DNA from: a virus | Reading direction: 5' to 3' (one strand) | Virus record (IMG/VR): IMGVR_UViG_3300023296_001171 | Coordinates: 1 to 26,866 of that record | Length of the DNA stretch: 26,866 bases | Shown here: positions 1 through 7,746 of the stretch, one piece after another | How positions within the stretch are numbered: the first letter of the stretch is position 1 | Layout: every line of letters starts with the position of its first letter | Position numbers and translations under genes: made by a program | The notes under the pieces: generated by a model | What the model was told of the DNA's origin: nothing | The model's input: the letters and a program-made list of their open reading frames with translations, nothing else | The model's database searches: none

Positions 1-753
1 GACCGGCGCTGCTATATGCTCTACGTGTACGAGGGCGTTTCATACAACGGCACGCTCTACGACCTGAGCGCGCCCTCCGCCACGTATGCCGTCAAGACAC
101 CCGGCTCCGCGTCCACCTCGGACATCCGCGCCATGGCGCAGCGGAACGCCTACAGCCCGCAGTACGACACCTACGCCTTCAACGGGCGGCAGCTTCCCGA
201 CACCAACGGCACCGAGCTAATCGTCCCGCCGTTTAAGTACAACAATGTGGGCTCCCTCGGCGGGCATATCGGCGGCTACGTCCTCGACGCCAGCGGGATC
301 CCGTGGTACGGCGACGACGCCACGCACAACTTCGACACGGCCGCACGAACCGCGATGTATGACCTGCTCGTTGCCGACTACGACGGCTCGCCGGACGTGG
401 CCCCGGGCAACGGGACGCCCCACACGCTGCTCCTGTACGTCCGGTGTGACTCGGACCTGCCGGACCCCACGGCGGGCGACACACGGCCGGACTGGGCGGC
501 ATCCACGGCCTACGCCCTCTCGGCCGAGATTCGGCCCGGCGGGACGGCCGCGTTCACCCACGACCTCGCGTTTCGTGTTACCGTGGCGGGCACCTCGGGG
601 ATCGTTTCCGCCGAGCCCGACTGGGACAGCATCTCAACGATTGGGGACACGCTGACCGATAATGGTATTACTTGGATGGCGGTAACACGCAGCCGCGTGC
701 TGCAACAAAATGTTTATCTACTCGCGGCGCATGCAAGCTGCGAAACCGTATAA
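1..753 (+). CDS. Phage tail protein, 5' end outside window
   Basis: The frame is open from the first base, so the gene begins upstream; the ATG at 16 is only an internal methionine. It ends with TAA at 751-753. About 250 residues are visible, rich in Gly, Asp, Thr and aromatic residues, as is usual for beta-rich tail proteins. The C-terminal part (about residues 160-232) has the pattern W-x-A-x-T-x-Y, then PGG, FRVTVAGTSG, PDW and NGITW. I have seen this pattern as a small repeat domain in tail fibre and baseplate proteins, where it is thought to bind surfaces. Its position directly before a GTA-like tail-tip cassette supports a tail role. The last 100 bases are less GC-rich than the rest. 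No enzymatic motif is seen, and the exact tail function cannot be assigned. Confidence 0.75.
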   Translation, partial: DRRCYMLYVYEGVSYNGTLYDLSAPSATYAVKTPGSASTSDIRAMAQRNAYSPQYDTYAFNGRQLPDTNGTELIVPPFKYNNVGSLGGHIGGYVLDASGIPWYGDDATHNFDTAARTAMYDLLVADYDGSPDVAPGNGTPHTLLLYVRCDSDLPDPTAGDTRPDWAASTAYALSAEIRPGGTAAFTHDLAFRVTVAGTSGIVSAEPDWDSISTIGDTLTDNGITWMAVTRSRVLQQNVYLLAAHASCETV

Positions 754-765
754 GGAATTTGTACC

Positions 766-1119
766 TTGGCTAAGACAATCGGCGAACTAAACGGGTGGAA
801 CAAGCTGGCGTTCCGCGTAACTATTTTCGGGGGCCCGGCGCTTACGCTTCTGGCCATCCCATTCCTTACGGTGGTCGCGTGGCCGTGGATCACCGGCGTG
901 AACACGGCGGTGGCGGGGGTACCCCACAAGCTGGACATTGACACCTATCGCGTGGAGGAATCCGAACAGAGCAGGGGGCTTCGAAGTTACTCCGACGACA
1001 TCGCGGCGGAGATTAAGCTGGAACTCAAGGACGCACGCCTAGAGATCAACGGGAAACTCGACCGGCTGATTTGGGAGGCGCGGGCGGATAACCAGACGGG
1101 GGGTGCAGCGAGGCAATGA
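766..1119 (+). CDS. Small membrane protein; reading frame probably interrupted by a group I intron
   Basis: It starts at TTG 766, preceded by AAGGA at 752-756; no ATG lies nearby in frame. As read it is 117 residues. Residues 18-46 form one long or two short hydrophobic segments (FGGPALTLLAIPFLTVVAWP). Residues 80-108 form an amphipathic, coiled-coil-like helix. The final residues (DNQTGGAARQ) look unlike the rest and run straight into a group I intron core, so the TGA at 1117-1119 is probably intronic. After splicing, the protein would continue with a short exon in the same frame that ends at 1368. A small membrane protein with a soluble helix among tail genes could be holin-like or a structural membrane factor; I cannot decide. 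The splice-site position and therefore the true C-terminus are uncertain. Confidence 0.65.
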   Translation: MAKTIGELNGWNKLAFRVTIFGGPALTLLAIPFLTVVAWPWITGVNTAVAGVPHKLDIDTYRVEESEQSRGLRSYSDDIAAEIKLELKDARLEINGKLDRLIWEARADNQTGGAARQ

Positions 1120-1329
1120 ACCGGCCAGTACCGGGTGAACTCGGGGAAGCCCCACGTGGGTAATCCCGAGCCGAGCCGTCGAGGAATCGGCGGAAGGTGT
1201 AGAGACTAGGACGTACCGGCCAGAACGGTCGATGATGGTCCCAAGAGCGCCCGGCGGTTTACGAACCGAAGAGATAGTCCGACACCCCGAGCAATCGGGG
1301 GGTGCGAATTAAAAAACGCACGTAACAAG
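1120..1329 (+). ncRNA. Group I self-splicing intron core, no ORF inside
   Basis: The conserved helices appear in canonical order. P3 is 1125-1131 with 1213-1219 (one mismatch). P4 is CTCGGG 1140-1145 with CCCGAG 1165-1170. P5 is CCCA 1151-1154 with TGGG 1157-1160, followed by the typical GGTAATCCCGAGCC element. P6 is GCCG 1175-1178 with CGGC 1188-1191. P7 is GACTA 1204-1208 with TAGTC 1275-1279. P8 is CGGTT 1255-1259 with AACCG 1264-1268. The 3' P7 strand sits in GAAGAGATAGTCC, close to the classic S element AAGATATAGTCC. A P9 hairpin (1282-1303) and a stem GTGCG/CGCAC (1302-1306/1317-1321) follow. No homing endonuclease lies inside. I could not find a convincing P1/internal guide pairing, so both splice sites are approximate; G1329 is one frame-compatible 3' end. 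Confidence 0.8.
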
Positions 1330-1368
1330 ATAGCGGTCAATTTGTATGGCGACTGGTCAAAGCTATGA
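1330..1368 (+). CDS. Putative 3' exon of the intron-split membrane protein gene
   Basis: In the frame of the upstream membrane protein gene, the DNA after the intron core reads as a short tail (IAVNLYGDWSKL) ending in TGA at 1366-1368. That stop overlaps the ATG of the next gene at 1365 as ATGA, the junction used elsewhere in this genome (5606, 22054, 26224). The next gene has no Shine-Dalgarno sequence of its own, so it would depend on coupling to a ribosome ending here. This supports a real C-terminal exon rather than an untranslated gap. The exon's 5' boundary is a guess: any intron ending at a G in phase with exon 1 would fit. Confidence 0.45.
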   Translation: MAVNLYGDWSKL

Positions 1369-2303
1369 CACTAAGTTTATCAAAACCCGTCCGCGAGATT
1401 GTCAAACTTCGCACGCTTCACCGGCGTGCGAAGTTGTGGCATATCGAGCGCACGGATGGAACCGACCTGTACTACACCGACCACAACGCGCCGATCGCGT
1501 TTGGTGGCGAGGACTACCTGCCCTCGTCCGGTGGGTCGCACACGGCGATCGAGCACCAGTCGGTGCTCCGCCCGGCCAATATGGACATGATCGGGTTCAT
1601 CGACGACGCGGCCATCACGCACGAGGACCTGCGGGCGGGCCTGTACGACAACTCCACAGTCACGGTCTACATCGTAGACTGGCTTTACCCGTGGCTCGGC
1701 GAACTGAAGAAGGAGATTTACCTCCTTCAGGACCTCGACTACGGGCGGAACACGTGGACGGCGACCCTCGTTAGCTTCACCGATAAGCTGCTTCAGAAAA
1801 AGGGGCGGGTGCTTACCCGGAACTGCTCGGCGGACCTTGGCGACAACCACTGCACGGTTGACCTTACGCCGCTCCGACGTACCGGCAGCATCGACGCGGT
1901 GACGCGGCAGGGGCGGCGGTTCCGATCGGTGGACCTTTCCTCGGACTTCTCCGGCAACCTCACCGTCGAGGCGGACGGCGTGACCCGCAGGCTGGATGGG
2001 TGGTTCTCCTTCGGCAAGCTGACGTGGACCAGCGGGGCCAACGACGGCCTCTCCTACGTGGTCAAGTCGTACACCGAAACGGCCGGGGGCATTGCCCGGG
2101 TCAACCTGTGGCTCTCCACGGCCTACCCGATGGTGGCGGGGGACGCCTTCGTCTGTGAGCCCGGGTGTAACAAGCGGGCCACGACGTGCAGGACAAAGTT
2201 CATCGACCCCGTGGCCCTCACCGTGAACAACATCAAAAACTTTCAGGGATTCCCACACGTGCCCGGCACCGATGGGGCGTCCCTCTCACCGAACGCTAAA
2301 TAA
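1365..2303 (+). CDS. Tail assembly/baseplate hub protein, DUF2163 - BR0599 family (GTA gp13-like)
   Basis: 312 residues, the usual length for the family. The N-terminus (residues 20-50) has the DUF2163 signature: KLWHIERTDGT, TDHNAPIAF and the GGEDYLPSSGG turn. The C-terminal BR0599 part carries the conserved cysteines. C154 and C163 lie in CSADLGDNHC, C264, C268 and C275 in CEPGCNKRATTC, and then NFQGFPHVPGTD. In Rhodobacter-type gene transfer agents the homologous protein sits at the tail tip between the distal tail protein and the NlpC/P60 peptidase, which is exactly the order here. The cysteines may bind an iron-sulphur cluster or metal, by analogy to lambda gpL; that is inference. The start ATG overlaps the upstream stop (ATGA), and the stop overlaps the next start (TAATG). 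Confidence 0.9.
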   Translation: MTLSLSKPVREIVKLRTLHRRAKLWHIERTDGTDLYYTDHNAPIAFGGEDYLPSSGGSHTAIEHQSVLRPANMDMIGFIDDAAITHEDLRAGLYDNSTVTVYIVDWLYPWLGELKKEIYLLQDLDYGRNTWTATLVSFTDKLLQKKGRVLTRNCSADLGDNHCTVDLTPLRRTGSIDAVTRQGRRFRSVDLSSDFSGNLTVEADGVTRRLDGWFSFGKLTWTSGANDGLSYVVKSYTETAGGIARVNLWLSTAYPMVAGDAFVCEPGCNKRATTCRTKFIDPVALTVNNIKNFQGFPHVPGTDGASLSPNAK

Positions 2304-2818
2304 TGCCGCTACCCACGGACACCAGGGTAACCCGGGCGCAGATCGTGGGGGCGGCGCGCGCCTATGTCGGGTCCGTGTACGTCCACAACGGGCGGGTCAG
2401 GGGCGCGGGTATCGACTGCGCCGGGCTGCTGTGCCTCATGGGCGACGACCTGAACCTGCCGTACAAGGACATCGGGGTTTATCCCCGGGCCCCGGACGGG
2501 CACAGCTTCGAGAAGATGTGCGATGGGAACATGCACGCCATCCCCGTGGCGGAGGCGGGCATGGGGGACGTGCTCGGCTTCTGGTACGCCAAGCGGAACC
2601 TGTTCACGCACGTGGGTGTTGCGACGCCCCTCGGGATGGTTCATACTTACGCGAACGGCGGGGTTTGTGTAGAGGGGTCCCTCGGGAAGTTTTGGGAGAA
2701 ACGCCTAATGCTGGCGTGGCGCTTCCCCGGTGTCGTCGAGGCCGACGGCCCGATCCCATACTACCCACCCGAAGATTTAATTGTGCCGCCTTGGGCCAAG
2801 GAGGGCTGCTGTGGCTAG
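2303..2818 (+). CDS. NlpC/P60 family cell-wall peptidase of the tail tip (GTA gp14-like)
   Basis: 171 residues. The papain-like catalytic set is visible: Cys39 in GIDCAGLL, His103 in FTHVGVAT and a third polar residue, His114, in GMVHTYA. The hydrophobic stretch MGDVLGF before the histidine is typical. NlpC/P60 enzymes cut peptide bonds in peptidoglycan stems. In tails they sit at the tip and help the tail cross the wall or process tail-tip proteins. The start codon overlaps the previous stop (TAATG at 2301-2305). The 3' end overlaps the next gene by 8 bases and holds that gene's Shine-Dalgarno sequence, so the two are translationally linked. The last 25 residues are Pro-rich and probably form a tail that contacts neighbouring tail proteins. 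Confidence 0.92.
   Translation: MPLPTDTRVTRAQIVGAARAYVGSVYVHNGRVRGAGIDCAGLLCLMGDDLNLPYKDIGVYPRAPDGHSFEKMCDGNMHAIPVAEAGMGDVLGFWYAKRNLFTHVGVATPLGMVHTYANGGVCVEGSLGKFWEKRLMLAWRFPGVVEADGPIPYYPPEDLIVPPWAKEGCCG
2798..2804 (+). promoter_or_regulatory. Shine-Dalgarno sequence that fixes the tail-tip protein start at GTG 2811
   Basis: AAGGAGG lies inside the end of the peptidase gene, six bases before GTG at 2811. An earlier in-frame ATG at 2781 has no such site and would add an unlikely Arg-rich decapeptide before the hydrophobic N-terminus. Confidence 0.8.
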
Positions 2819-5609
2819 TATCGCATTGGGTGTAATGCTGAGTTCGTCGATGGGTGGTATTGCCGCAGGCGGGATGTTCGGTATCGCCTCGCTTACCGGC
2901 GCGGCCGTCGGCGGGATGCTCGGTGCCTCCATCGGCGGCATGATCGACAACGCCTTCCTCATGCCCGCCATCTTCGGGACGCCCCACCAGAGCACGTCCG
3001 GCCCACGCCTCGAATCCCTCAAGGTGAACGGATTTAATGAGGGCGAGCCCATGCCGTACTACATCGGCCCTTGGAATCGCGGCGGCTGTTTCCTGTTCTA
3101 CATCAGCAATCTTAAAGAGGTGAAGCAGAAAACTTCATCCGGTGGTGGTGGTGGCAAGGGTGGCGGCGGCGGCGGGGGTTCCACATCGATCTCATACAGC
3201 TACTTCGTGGATATCGCGGTTGGTATCGGTGACGCTTGGCAGGACGGGGCGCACAGCAGCTACACGAGGCTGTGGGGCGACGCCAAAGAAATCCTCGTTA
3301 ATAACGAGAAGATCCATATTCAATCGGTGAAGCTGCGTATCGTGAAACGTAAGAAGCTGCTTCTCCTGCGGTCGCCCCCCGGTGGCCCCGACCTGCGCAA
3401 ACTCAAGCCCGGCGTCCGTGCGACGCTCGCCGGTTGGGATAACGCCGAGAACAACGGCGAGTTCCGGCTGCGGGCCACAAAGAAGTTTGCCGGAAGCGGT
3501 ACCACGCAGGCACGCTTCGGCAACCCCGCCAATGACACCGTGACCGAGAAGCCCGGGAACTTCACGACGGTGGACATGGAGCTACCGGAGGACGAGAACC
3601 AGCGGGCCGAAAGCATCACGTTCTTTGATGGGAAGTCCGATCAGGAGCCGTGGTCCATCATGCAGGCAAAGAAGGGCGCAACGAGTACCCCGGCCTACCG
3701 TGGCACCGCCTACATCGGCGTCGAGCAGCTTGCGATTGCCGACTACGGCAACCGCGTTCCCAACTTCACGGTTGAGCCCCGCGTCAAAGCCGTGGAGACA
3801 ATCGCCGGGGCACTTGAGAAGCTGTTTGACCGCGCGGAACTCCCCAACGCCACGTACCTCGACACGCGGCGGGTGCGGGGCCGTATGCTCGGCATCACGG
3901 CGGCGGGCCTGCAGGACACACGCTCCCTCGTGGTCCCGCTTATGCAGGCGCACAACCTCCGGGCCCGCGTCAGCAACGGCAAGGTAATCATGTTCGAACG
4001 GGGCAACGAGGACCGGATGGCCGTACCCGAGGCCGACCTCGGCGGGAACATCGGGGACACGGCACCGGGCGAGCCCTTCGGGGTCCACCGGTACTCCAGC
4101 CGGTCACTGCCGGACGAGGTGGCCCTGAGCTACATCGACCGGAACCGGGGGTATCAGCGGGCCACGGTGTCGGCGCGTAATGCGCTGGCGGTTACCACCA
4201 ACAAGGAGGAGGTTTCCTTCCCCGTGACCCTGACCTCGGTTCAGGCGGTGCGGGCCGCAGAGTATATGGTCTATTCGCGGACCGCCGAGCAGAACGAGGT
4301 TACTTTTAAGCTGCCCCCGTCGTACCTCGATATTGAGGAAACCGATGTCTTGGACGTGACGTTTGCGGGCATCGTGTATCCGGTGCGTGTCACGAACGTG
4401 ACCCGGGGCGCTAACGACGTGATCGAATGCAAGGGCATCATCCAAGGCGATGACATCGTGGACCTGCAGGACGACTGCTTCGGGTCGGACGAGGGCGACC
4501 CGCCGGAAACCCCGACGCCATACTACCCGCCCCCGCTTCAGCTTTACATCCTCGACATCCCCGCACTCAAGCCCCTGCACGTGCGCACGCCCGGCTTCTA
4601 CGTGGCGGTTGCGGCGGAGGACCCCACGGTTGACTTCCGGGGATGCGGCGTCATGGGCAGCACGAACAACACCACGTTTAATCAGTTCATGACTATCGGC
4701 ACCGAGACAACGATGGGCGAGGTGGAGGTTCCCCTGACCGGCACGGAGGACCTCGCAAACACGTGGGACGAGGTGAGCGAGGTTTATGTGACGATGCTCG
4801 CGGGCGAGCTTGAAAGCCACACGGAGGACGAGGTGCTCGCCGGGTTTAATGTGGCGATGATTGGCAACGAGATTGTGGCGTTCAAGAACGCGGTCCTGCA
4901 GGACACGGGGGTTTATCTTCTCACCGGTTTGATGCGGGGCCTGCGTGACACGTTCCACGAAATCACCACACACGTGGAGGACGAACGGTTTATTCTGCTG
5001 TCCGACGACTCGCTCACGTGGGTGGAGAAGCCGTTTTCCGCGATCGGTCAGGAGCGATACTTCAAGGCCGTACCCACCAGCGCGCTTGAAACAGACTTCG
5101 ACTCGTTCTACGGGTTCAACAACACGGTTACCACGCCGGACCCCTCACCGCCGAGCCCGACGCTTACCTCCTACAAGGCGAACACGCTGCGGGCGTTCGC
5201 GCCGTCGGGCGTGTACGTGAACTACGACGCGGGCGGCAACGCGAACATTGGCTGGACCTACACGAGCCGGGAACTCACCTCGTCCGTGGTCGCCGGTGGT
5301 ACCGGGTTCGTCGGGAACCAGAATCAGGAGGATTACGAGATCGACGTTTACGACGACGCCGGGCTCGTGTTTCACCGCACCATTGCCGTGGCGGGCAGTC
5401 CGAACACGAACGCCGACGACACCAACGGCTCGGTTGTTACACTCACGGGCAACGGCACGGGCGGCACCGCGATTTATAAGGCGGTAGATCAGGCTGCGGA
5501 CATCCTCGCCAACGGCGGATCGTCCGCACAGGGTGGGCCCTTCCTGTACCGGTACTTTGAACTCACCCCCAACTACGGGCGGGGCAACTACAGGGACCTG
5601 ACAGAATGA
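2811..5609 (+). CDS. Tail-tip / host-specificity protein (J-like, phage-tail_3 type; GTA gp15-like)
   Basis: 932 residues from the GTG start. Residues 1-45 are a Gly/Ala/Met-rich hydrophobic segment ending in IGGMIDNAF, as in many J-like tail-tip proteins. Residues 109-125 are a glycine-rich linker followed by SYSYFVDIAVGIG, also typical. Residues about 325-545 look like the hub (phage-tail_3) region: VETIAGALEKLFDRAEL, RGRMLGIT, VIMFERGNED, then LPPSYLDIEETDVLDVTF. The rest is beta-rich with a Pro-rich hinge at 565-575 and probably forms fibronectin-like or receptor-facing domains. It closes the tail tube and is likely to contact the host envelope. It is expressed with the peptidase (8-base overlap) and coupled to the next gene through ATGA at 5606-5609. 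Confidence 0.88.
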   Translation: MASIALGVMLSSSMGGIAAGGMFGIASLTGAAVGGMLGASIGGMIDNAFLMPAIFGTPHQSTSGPRLESLKVNGFNEGEPMPYYIGPWNRGGCFLFYISNLKEVKQKTSSGGGGGKGGGGGGGSTSISYSYFVDIAVGIGDAWQDGAHSSYTRLWGDAKEILVNNEKIHIQSVKLRIVKRKKLLLLRSPPGGPDLRKLKPGVRATLAGWDNAENNGEFRLRATKKFAGSGTTQARFGNPANDTVTEKPGNFTTVDMELPEDENQRAESITFFDGKSDQEPWSIMQAKKGATSTPAYRGTAYIGVEQLAIADYGNRVPNFTVEPRVKAVETIAGALEKLFDRAELPNATYLDTRRVRGRMLGITAAGLQDTRSLVVPLMQAHNLRARVSNGKVIMFERGNEDRMAVPEADLGGNIGDTAPGEPFGVHRYSSRSLPDEVALSYIDRNRGYQRATVSARNALAVTTNKEEVSFPVTLTSVQAVRAAEYMVYSRTAEQNEVTFKLPPSYLDIEETDVLDVTFAGIVYPVRVTNVTRGANDVIECKGIIQGDDIVDLQDDCFGSDEGDPPETPTPYYPPPLQLYILDIPALKPLHVRTPGFYVAVAAEDPTVDFRGCGVMGSTNNTTFNQFMTIGTETTMGEVEVPLTGTEDLANTWDEVSEVYVTMLAGELESHTEDEVLAGFNVAMIGNEIVAFKNAVLQDTGVYLLTGLMRGLRDTFHEITTHVEDERFILLSDDSLTWVEKPFSAIGQERYFKAVPTSALETDFDSFYGFNNTVTTPDPSPPSPTLTSYKANTLRAFAPSGVYVNYDAGGNANIGWTYTSRELTSSVVAGGTGFVGNQNQEDYEIDVYDDAGLVFHRTIAVAGSPNTNADDTNGSVVTLTGNGTGGTAIYKAVDQAADILANGGSSAQGGPFLYRYFELTPNYGRGNYRDLTE

Positions 5610-6598
5610 CAACCTCACCACGCCAAGCCAACCGAATCCTCGAGGAGGGGCAGGCCCTCGCGCTAACCTCGATTAACAAGGTCACAAACCGGCTGGAGCT
5701 ATTCGGCAACCTTGTGGTCGTTACGAATATGACCACGACGGCCGAGCCCGCCGGTACCAACGGCGCGGCCTACATCGGCACCGGCGCACTCACCGGCACC
5801 GACTGGGCGGGCTTCACCGCCGGGAACATCCTGTACTATTCCGATGGGTGGTACGAGGTGCCCGCGCTGGAGGGGATGTACGTCCACGACAACGACACCA
5901 ACGACCTGTACTACTACAACGGCGCGGCGTGGGTGGCGCTCACGTCCGAGGCCGGCCACCTCCCGCTCGCTGGCGGAACGATGACCGGCGACATCACAAT
6001 CGGCGGCAACGACATCATCGGTCTGAGTGCGTCGAACATCAAAGCGGGGTCATTCACGATTCCCGACTCGGCTGCGAACTTCACATTCGCATTCTCGGAC
6101 AACGGCATCAACACCAATTTGACTGTACTCGGATCGTCGTCAACGGGCACGATTGAGTTCGACTTCCTGAACCTTAACGCAAGTCGTCGGTACACGTTCC
6201 CCAACCTTGCGGGCACGCTGATGCTTAACCTGTCGGAAGACGCAACCCCGCAGTTGGGCGGTGAGTTGGACCTGAACAGTCACACGGTCGGTGGTGCGGT
6301 GCAGGCGTTCAGTAGCAGCAGCGGAACACTTACAGCCGACTGGCGATTAGGCAATATGGCCGTAATCACGCTATCGGAGAACATCGGCACGATTACTTGG
6401 ACTGCCCCGACTCTACCGGGTACGGTGCACATGAAGGTGATTCAGGATTCAACAGCAAGGACAATCACTTGGCCCGCATCCGTCGAATGGCCGGGCGGCG
6501 TTGCTCCTGTCTTGTCTACGACAAGCGGGGGCGTGATGTGGTTCGATTTTAGGTGGGACGGTGCTAGTTATTGGGCAACAGGAACTACGTTTAGTTAA
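5606..6598 (+). CDS. Tail fibre protein with DUF2793-like N-terminal region
   Basis: 330 residues. The first 120 residues resemble DUF2793, a module of GTA and phage tail fibres. It shows GTGALTGTDWAGFTAGNI, then YYSDGWYEV, EGMYVHDND and YYYNGAAWVAL. At residue 125 the text PLAGGTMTGDITIGGNDI is the repeat that commonly joins a tail-tip attachment region to a receptor-binding part. The C-terminal half is Ser/Thr/Gly-rich and beta-like, and ends in a compact domain with FDFRWDGASYW. The start overlaps the upstream stop (ATGA), so the gene is coupled to the tail-tip gene. GC content drops noticeably after about 6040, consistent with exchange of the distal, receptor-binding part. No chaperone or protease domain is seen. 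Confidence 0.8.
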   Translation: MTTSPRQANRILEEGQALALTSINKVTNRLELFGNLVVVTNMTTTAEPAGTNGAAYIGTGALTGTDWAGFTAGNILYYSDGWYEVPALEGMYVHDNDTNDLYYYNGAAWVALTSEAGHLPLAGGTMTGDITIGGNDIIGLSASNIKAGSFTIPDSAANFTFAFSDNGINTNLTVLGSSSTGTIEFDFLNLNASRRYTFPNLAGTLMLNLSEDATPQLGGELDLNSHTVGGAVQAFSSSSGTLTADWRLGNMAVITLSENIGTITWTAPTLPGTVHMKVIQDSTARTITWPASVEWPGGVAPVLSTTSGGVMWFDFRWDGASYWATGTTFS

Positions 6599-6610
6599 GG
6601 AACAGAAGCA

Positions 6611-7723
6611 ATGGCAACTTTTTACGCACACCCATCAGCAGCACAAGGCACCGGCACAGGTATCAGTGAGGCTAATGCGGCTACGCTTAAACAGTGCATC
6701 GAGAATGACGGCGGTCTTCACACCGCACTCGTGTCCGGTAGCGTTATTCATTGCATAGCCGGGTCCGTTTCTTTTGATGGTAGTGCTGGTGATTTTGCAA
6801 CAACGGCCATCGTTGGCACTTGGCAAGACCCTATCAGGGTACTCACTTACACTACGACCGCAGGTGACGGGTTGGGTATCGTAGAAATCACAGACTCCAA
6901 TCTAGGTGCGACCAACGATGCACTCGTCATCTCGCTCGACTACTGGACGTTCAGAGGCTTTAAGTTTCTTACACCGCGATCAGGTGTGTCGATCAGTACG
7001 GGTGCCGACGGTATCAACTTGATCGACATCGAAGTGGACTCCGCTGCGAGTTACGGGTTCGAGGAAAACGCTTCGACAGGGACCAGCACGGCCTACATCA
7101 GTTGCTACGCACACGATTGTACAAGCGACGGATTTTATAGTGGTGCCCGATCTAATAGATACTTTGATTGTGTGTCTATCAACAACACTAACGGGTTCAA
7201 TATCCGCAATACCGCATACGGCTGTACGGCGGTTGGCTGCATCGCGGTAGGTAATTCAGGCACAGGCTTCATCTCCCAAACAGAGGGTCACATCGTTAAT
7301 TGTGCTTTTGTCAACAACGGGTCATCGGGGTTTGTTGCATCCAACGCGATCCATCAAACTTTGATTAACACAATCTGTGGTGACAATACTGATTATGGCT
7401 TGTCGGGTAACTACGCCAATACGACTATGTTTGCTATCAACTGCAACATAGCACCCGCGAATCATCTGAACGGCTTAGGGGCGATCAGCACAAACGTCGA
7501 TCTAGTAGAAATCCTGCCCCGAACCGACGACCCACTGTGGGTTGACCCTGATCCTGCCGACAACAATGATGTTGATCTAACCCCAGGCATTGGCAGCGGC
7601 CTAGTAGCAGATTCGCTCAAGCTCGGAGGCACAGGCTTTGCCGGGCTATCGTACAAAGACCTTGGACCCATTCAACGCCGCGATCTCGGGTACGGTGCCA
7701 TGTACGCAGGAATGCACATTTAA
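6611..7723 (+). CDS. Tailspike-like right-handed beta-helix protein
   Basis: 370 residues, preceded by AAGGA at 6597-6601. The central part (about residues 100-290) is a series of short repeats with regularly spaced N, D, C and G residues, such as ISCYAHDCTSDGFYS, FDCVSINNTNGFNI, TAVGCIAVGNSGTGF and IVNCAFVNNGSSGF. This is the rung pattern of right-handed parallel beta-helices (pectate-lyase-like fold) found in phage tailspikes that bind or cut surface polysaccharide. The N-terminus (TFYAHPSAAQGTGTGISEAN) resembles the first turn of such proteins. I cannot point to catalytic residues, so binding without cleavage is possible. Base composition is clearly lower in GC than in the genes before 5990 and after 9190, suggesting a horizontally swapped module. 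Confidence 0.75.
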   Translation: MATFYAHPSAAQGTGTGISEANAATLKQCIENDGGLHTALVSGSVIHCIAGSVSFDGSAGDFATTAIVGTWQDPIRVLTYTTTAGDGLGIVEITDSNLGATNDALVISLDYWTFRGFKFLTPRSGVSISTGADGINLIDIEVDSAASYGFEENASTGTSTAYISCYAHDCTSDGFYSGARSNRYFDCVSINNTNGFNIRNTAYGCTAVGCIAVGNSGTGFISQTEGHIVNCAFVNNGSSGFVASNAIHQTLINTICGDNTDYGLSGNYANTTMFAINCNIAPANHLNGLGAISTNVDLVEILPRTDDPLWVDPDPADNNDVDLTPGIGSGLVADSLKLGGTGFAGLSYKDLGPIQRRDLGYGAMYAGMHI

Positions 7724-7746
7724 TAATTCAACCCAAGGAGAGTGAC

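Noticed and set aside
1120-1364. tRNA or riboswitch in the gap between the membrane protein and DUF2163 genes
   Set aside because: The pairing pattern fits group I intron helices P3-P9 in order; no cloverleaf or known riboswitch core is visible.
1346-1774. Open frame starting at ATG 1346
   Set aside because: It overlaps the clear DUF2163 gene in another frame and has shadow-like His/Arg/Pro-rich composition.
1380-2258. Long minus-strand open frames opposite the tail genes (also at 4104-4973, 9086-10012, 11364-12281, 16684-17610 and 17959-19380)
   Set aside because: They mirror real + strand genes in high-GC DNA, lack ribosome binding sites and have shadow-type composition.
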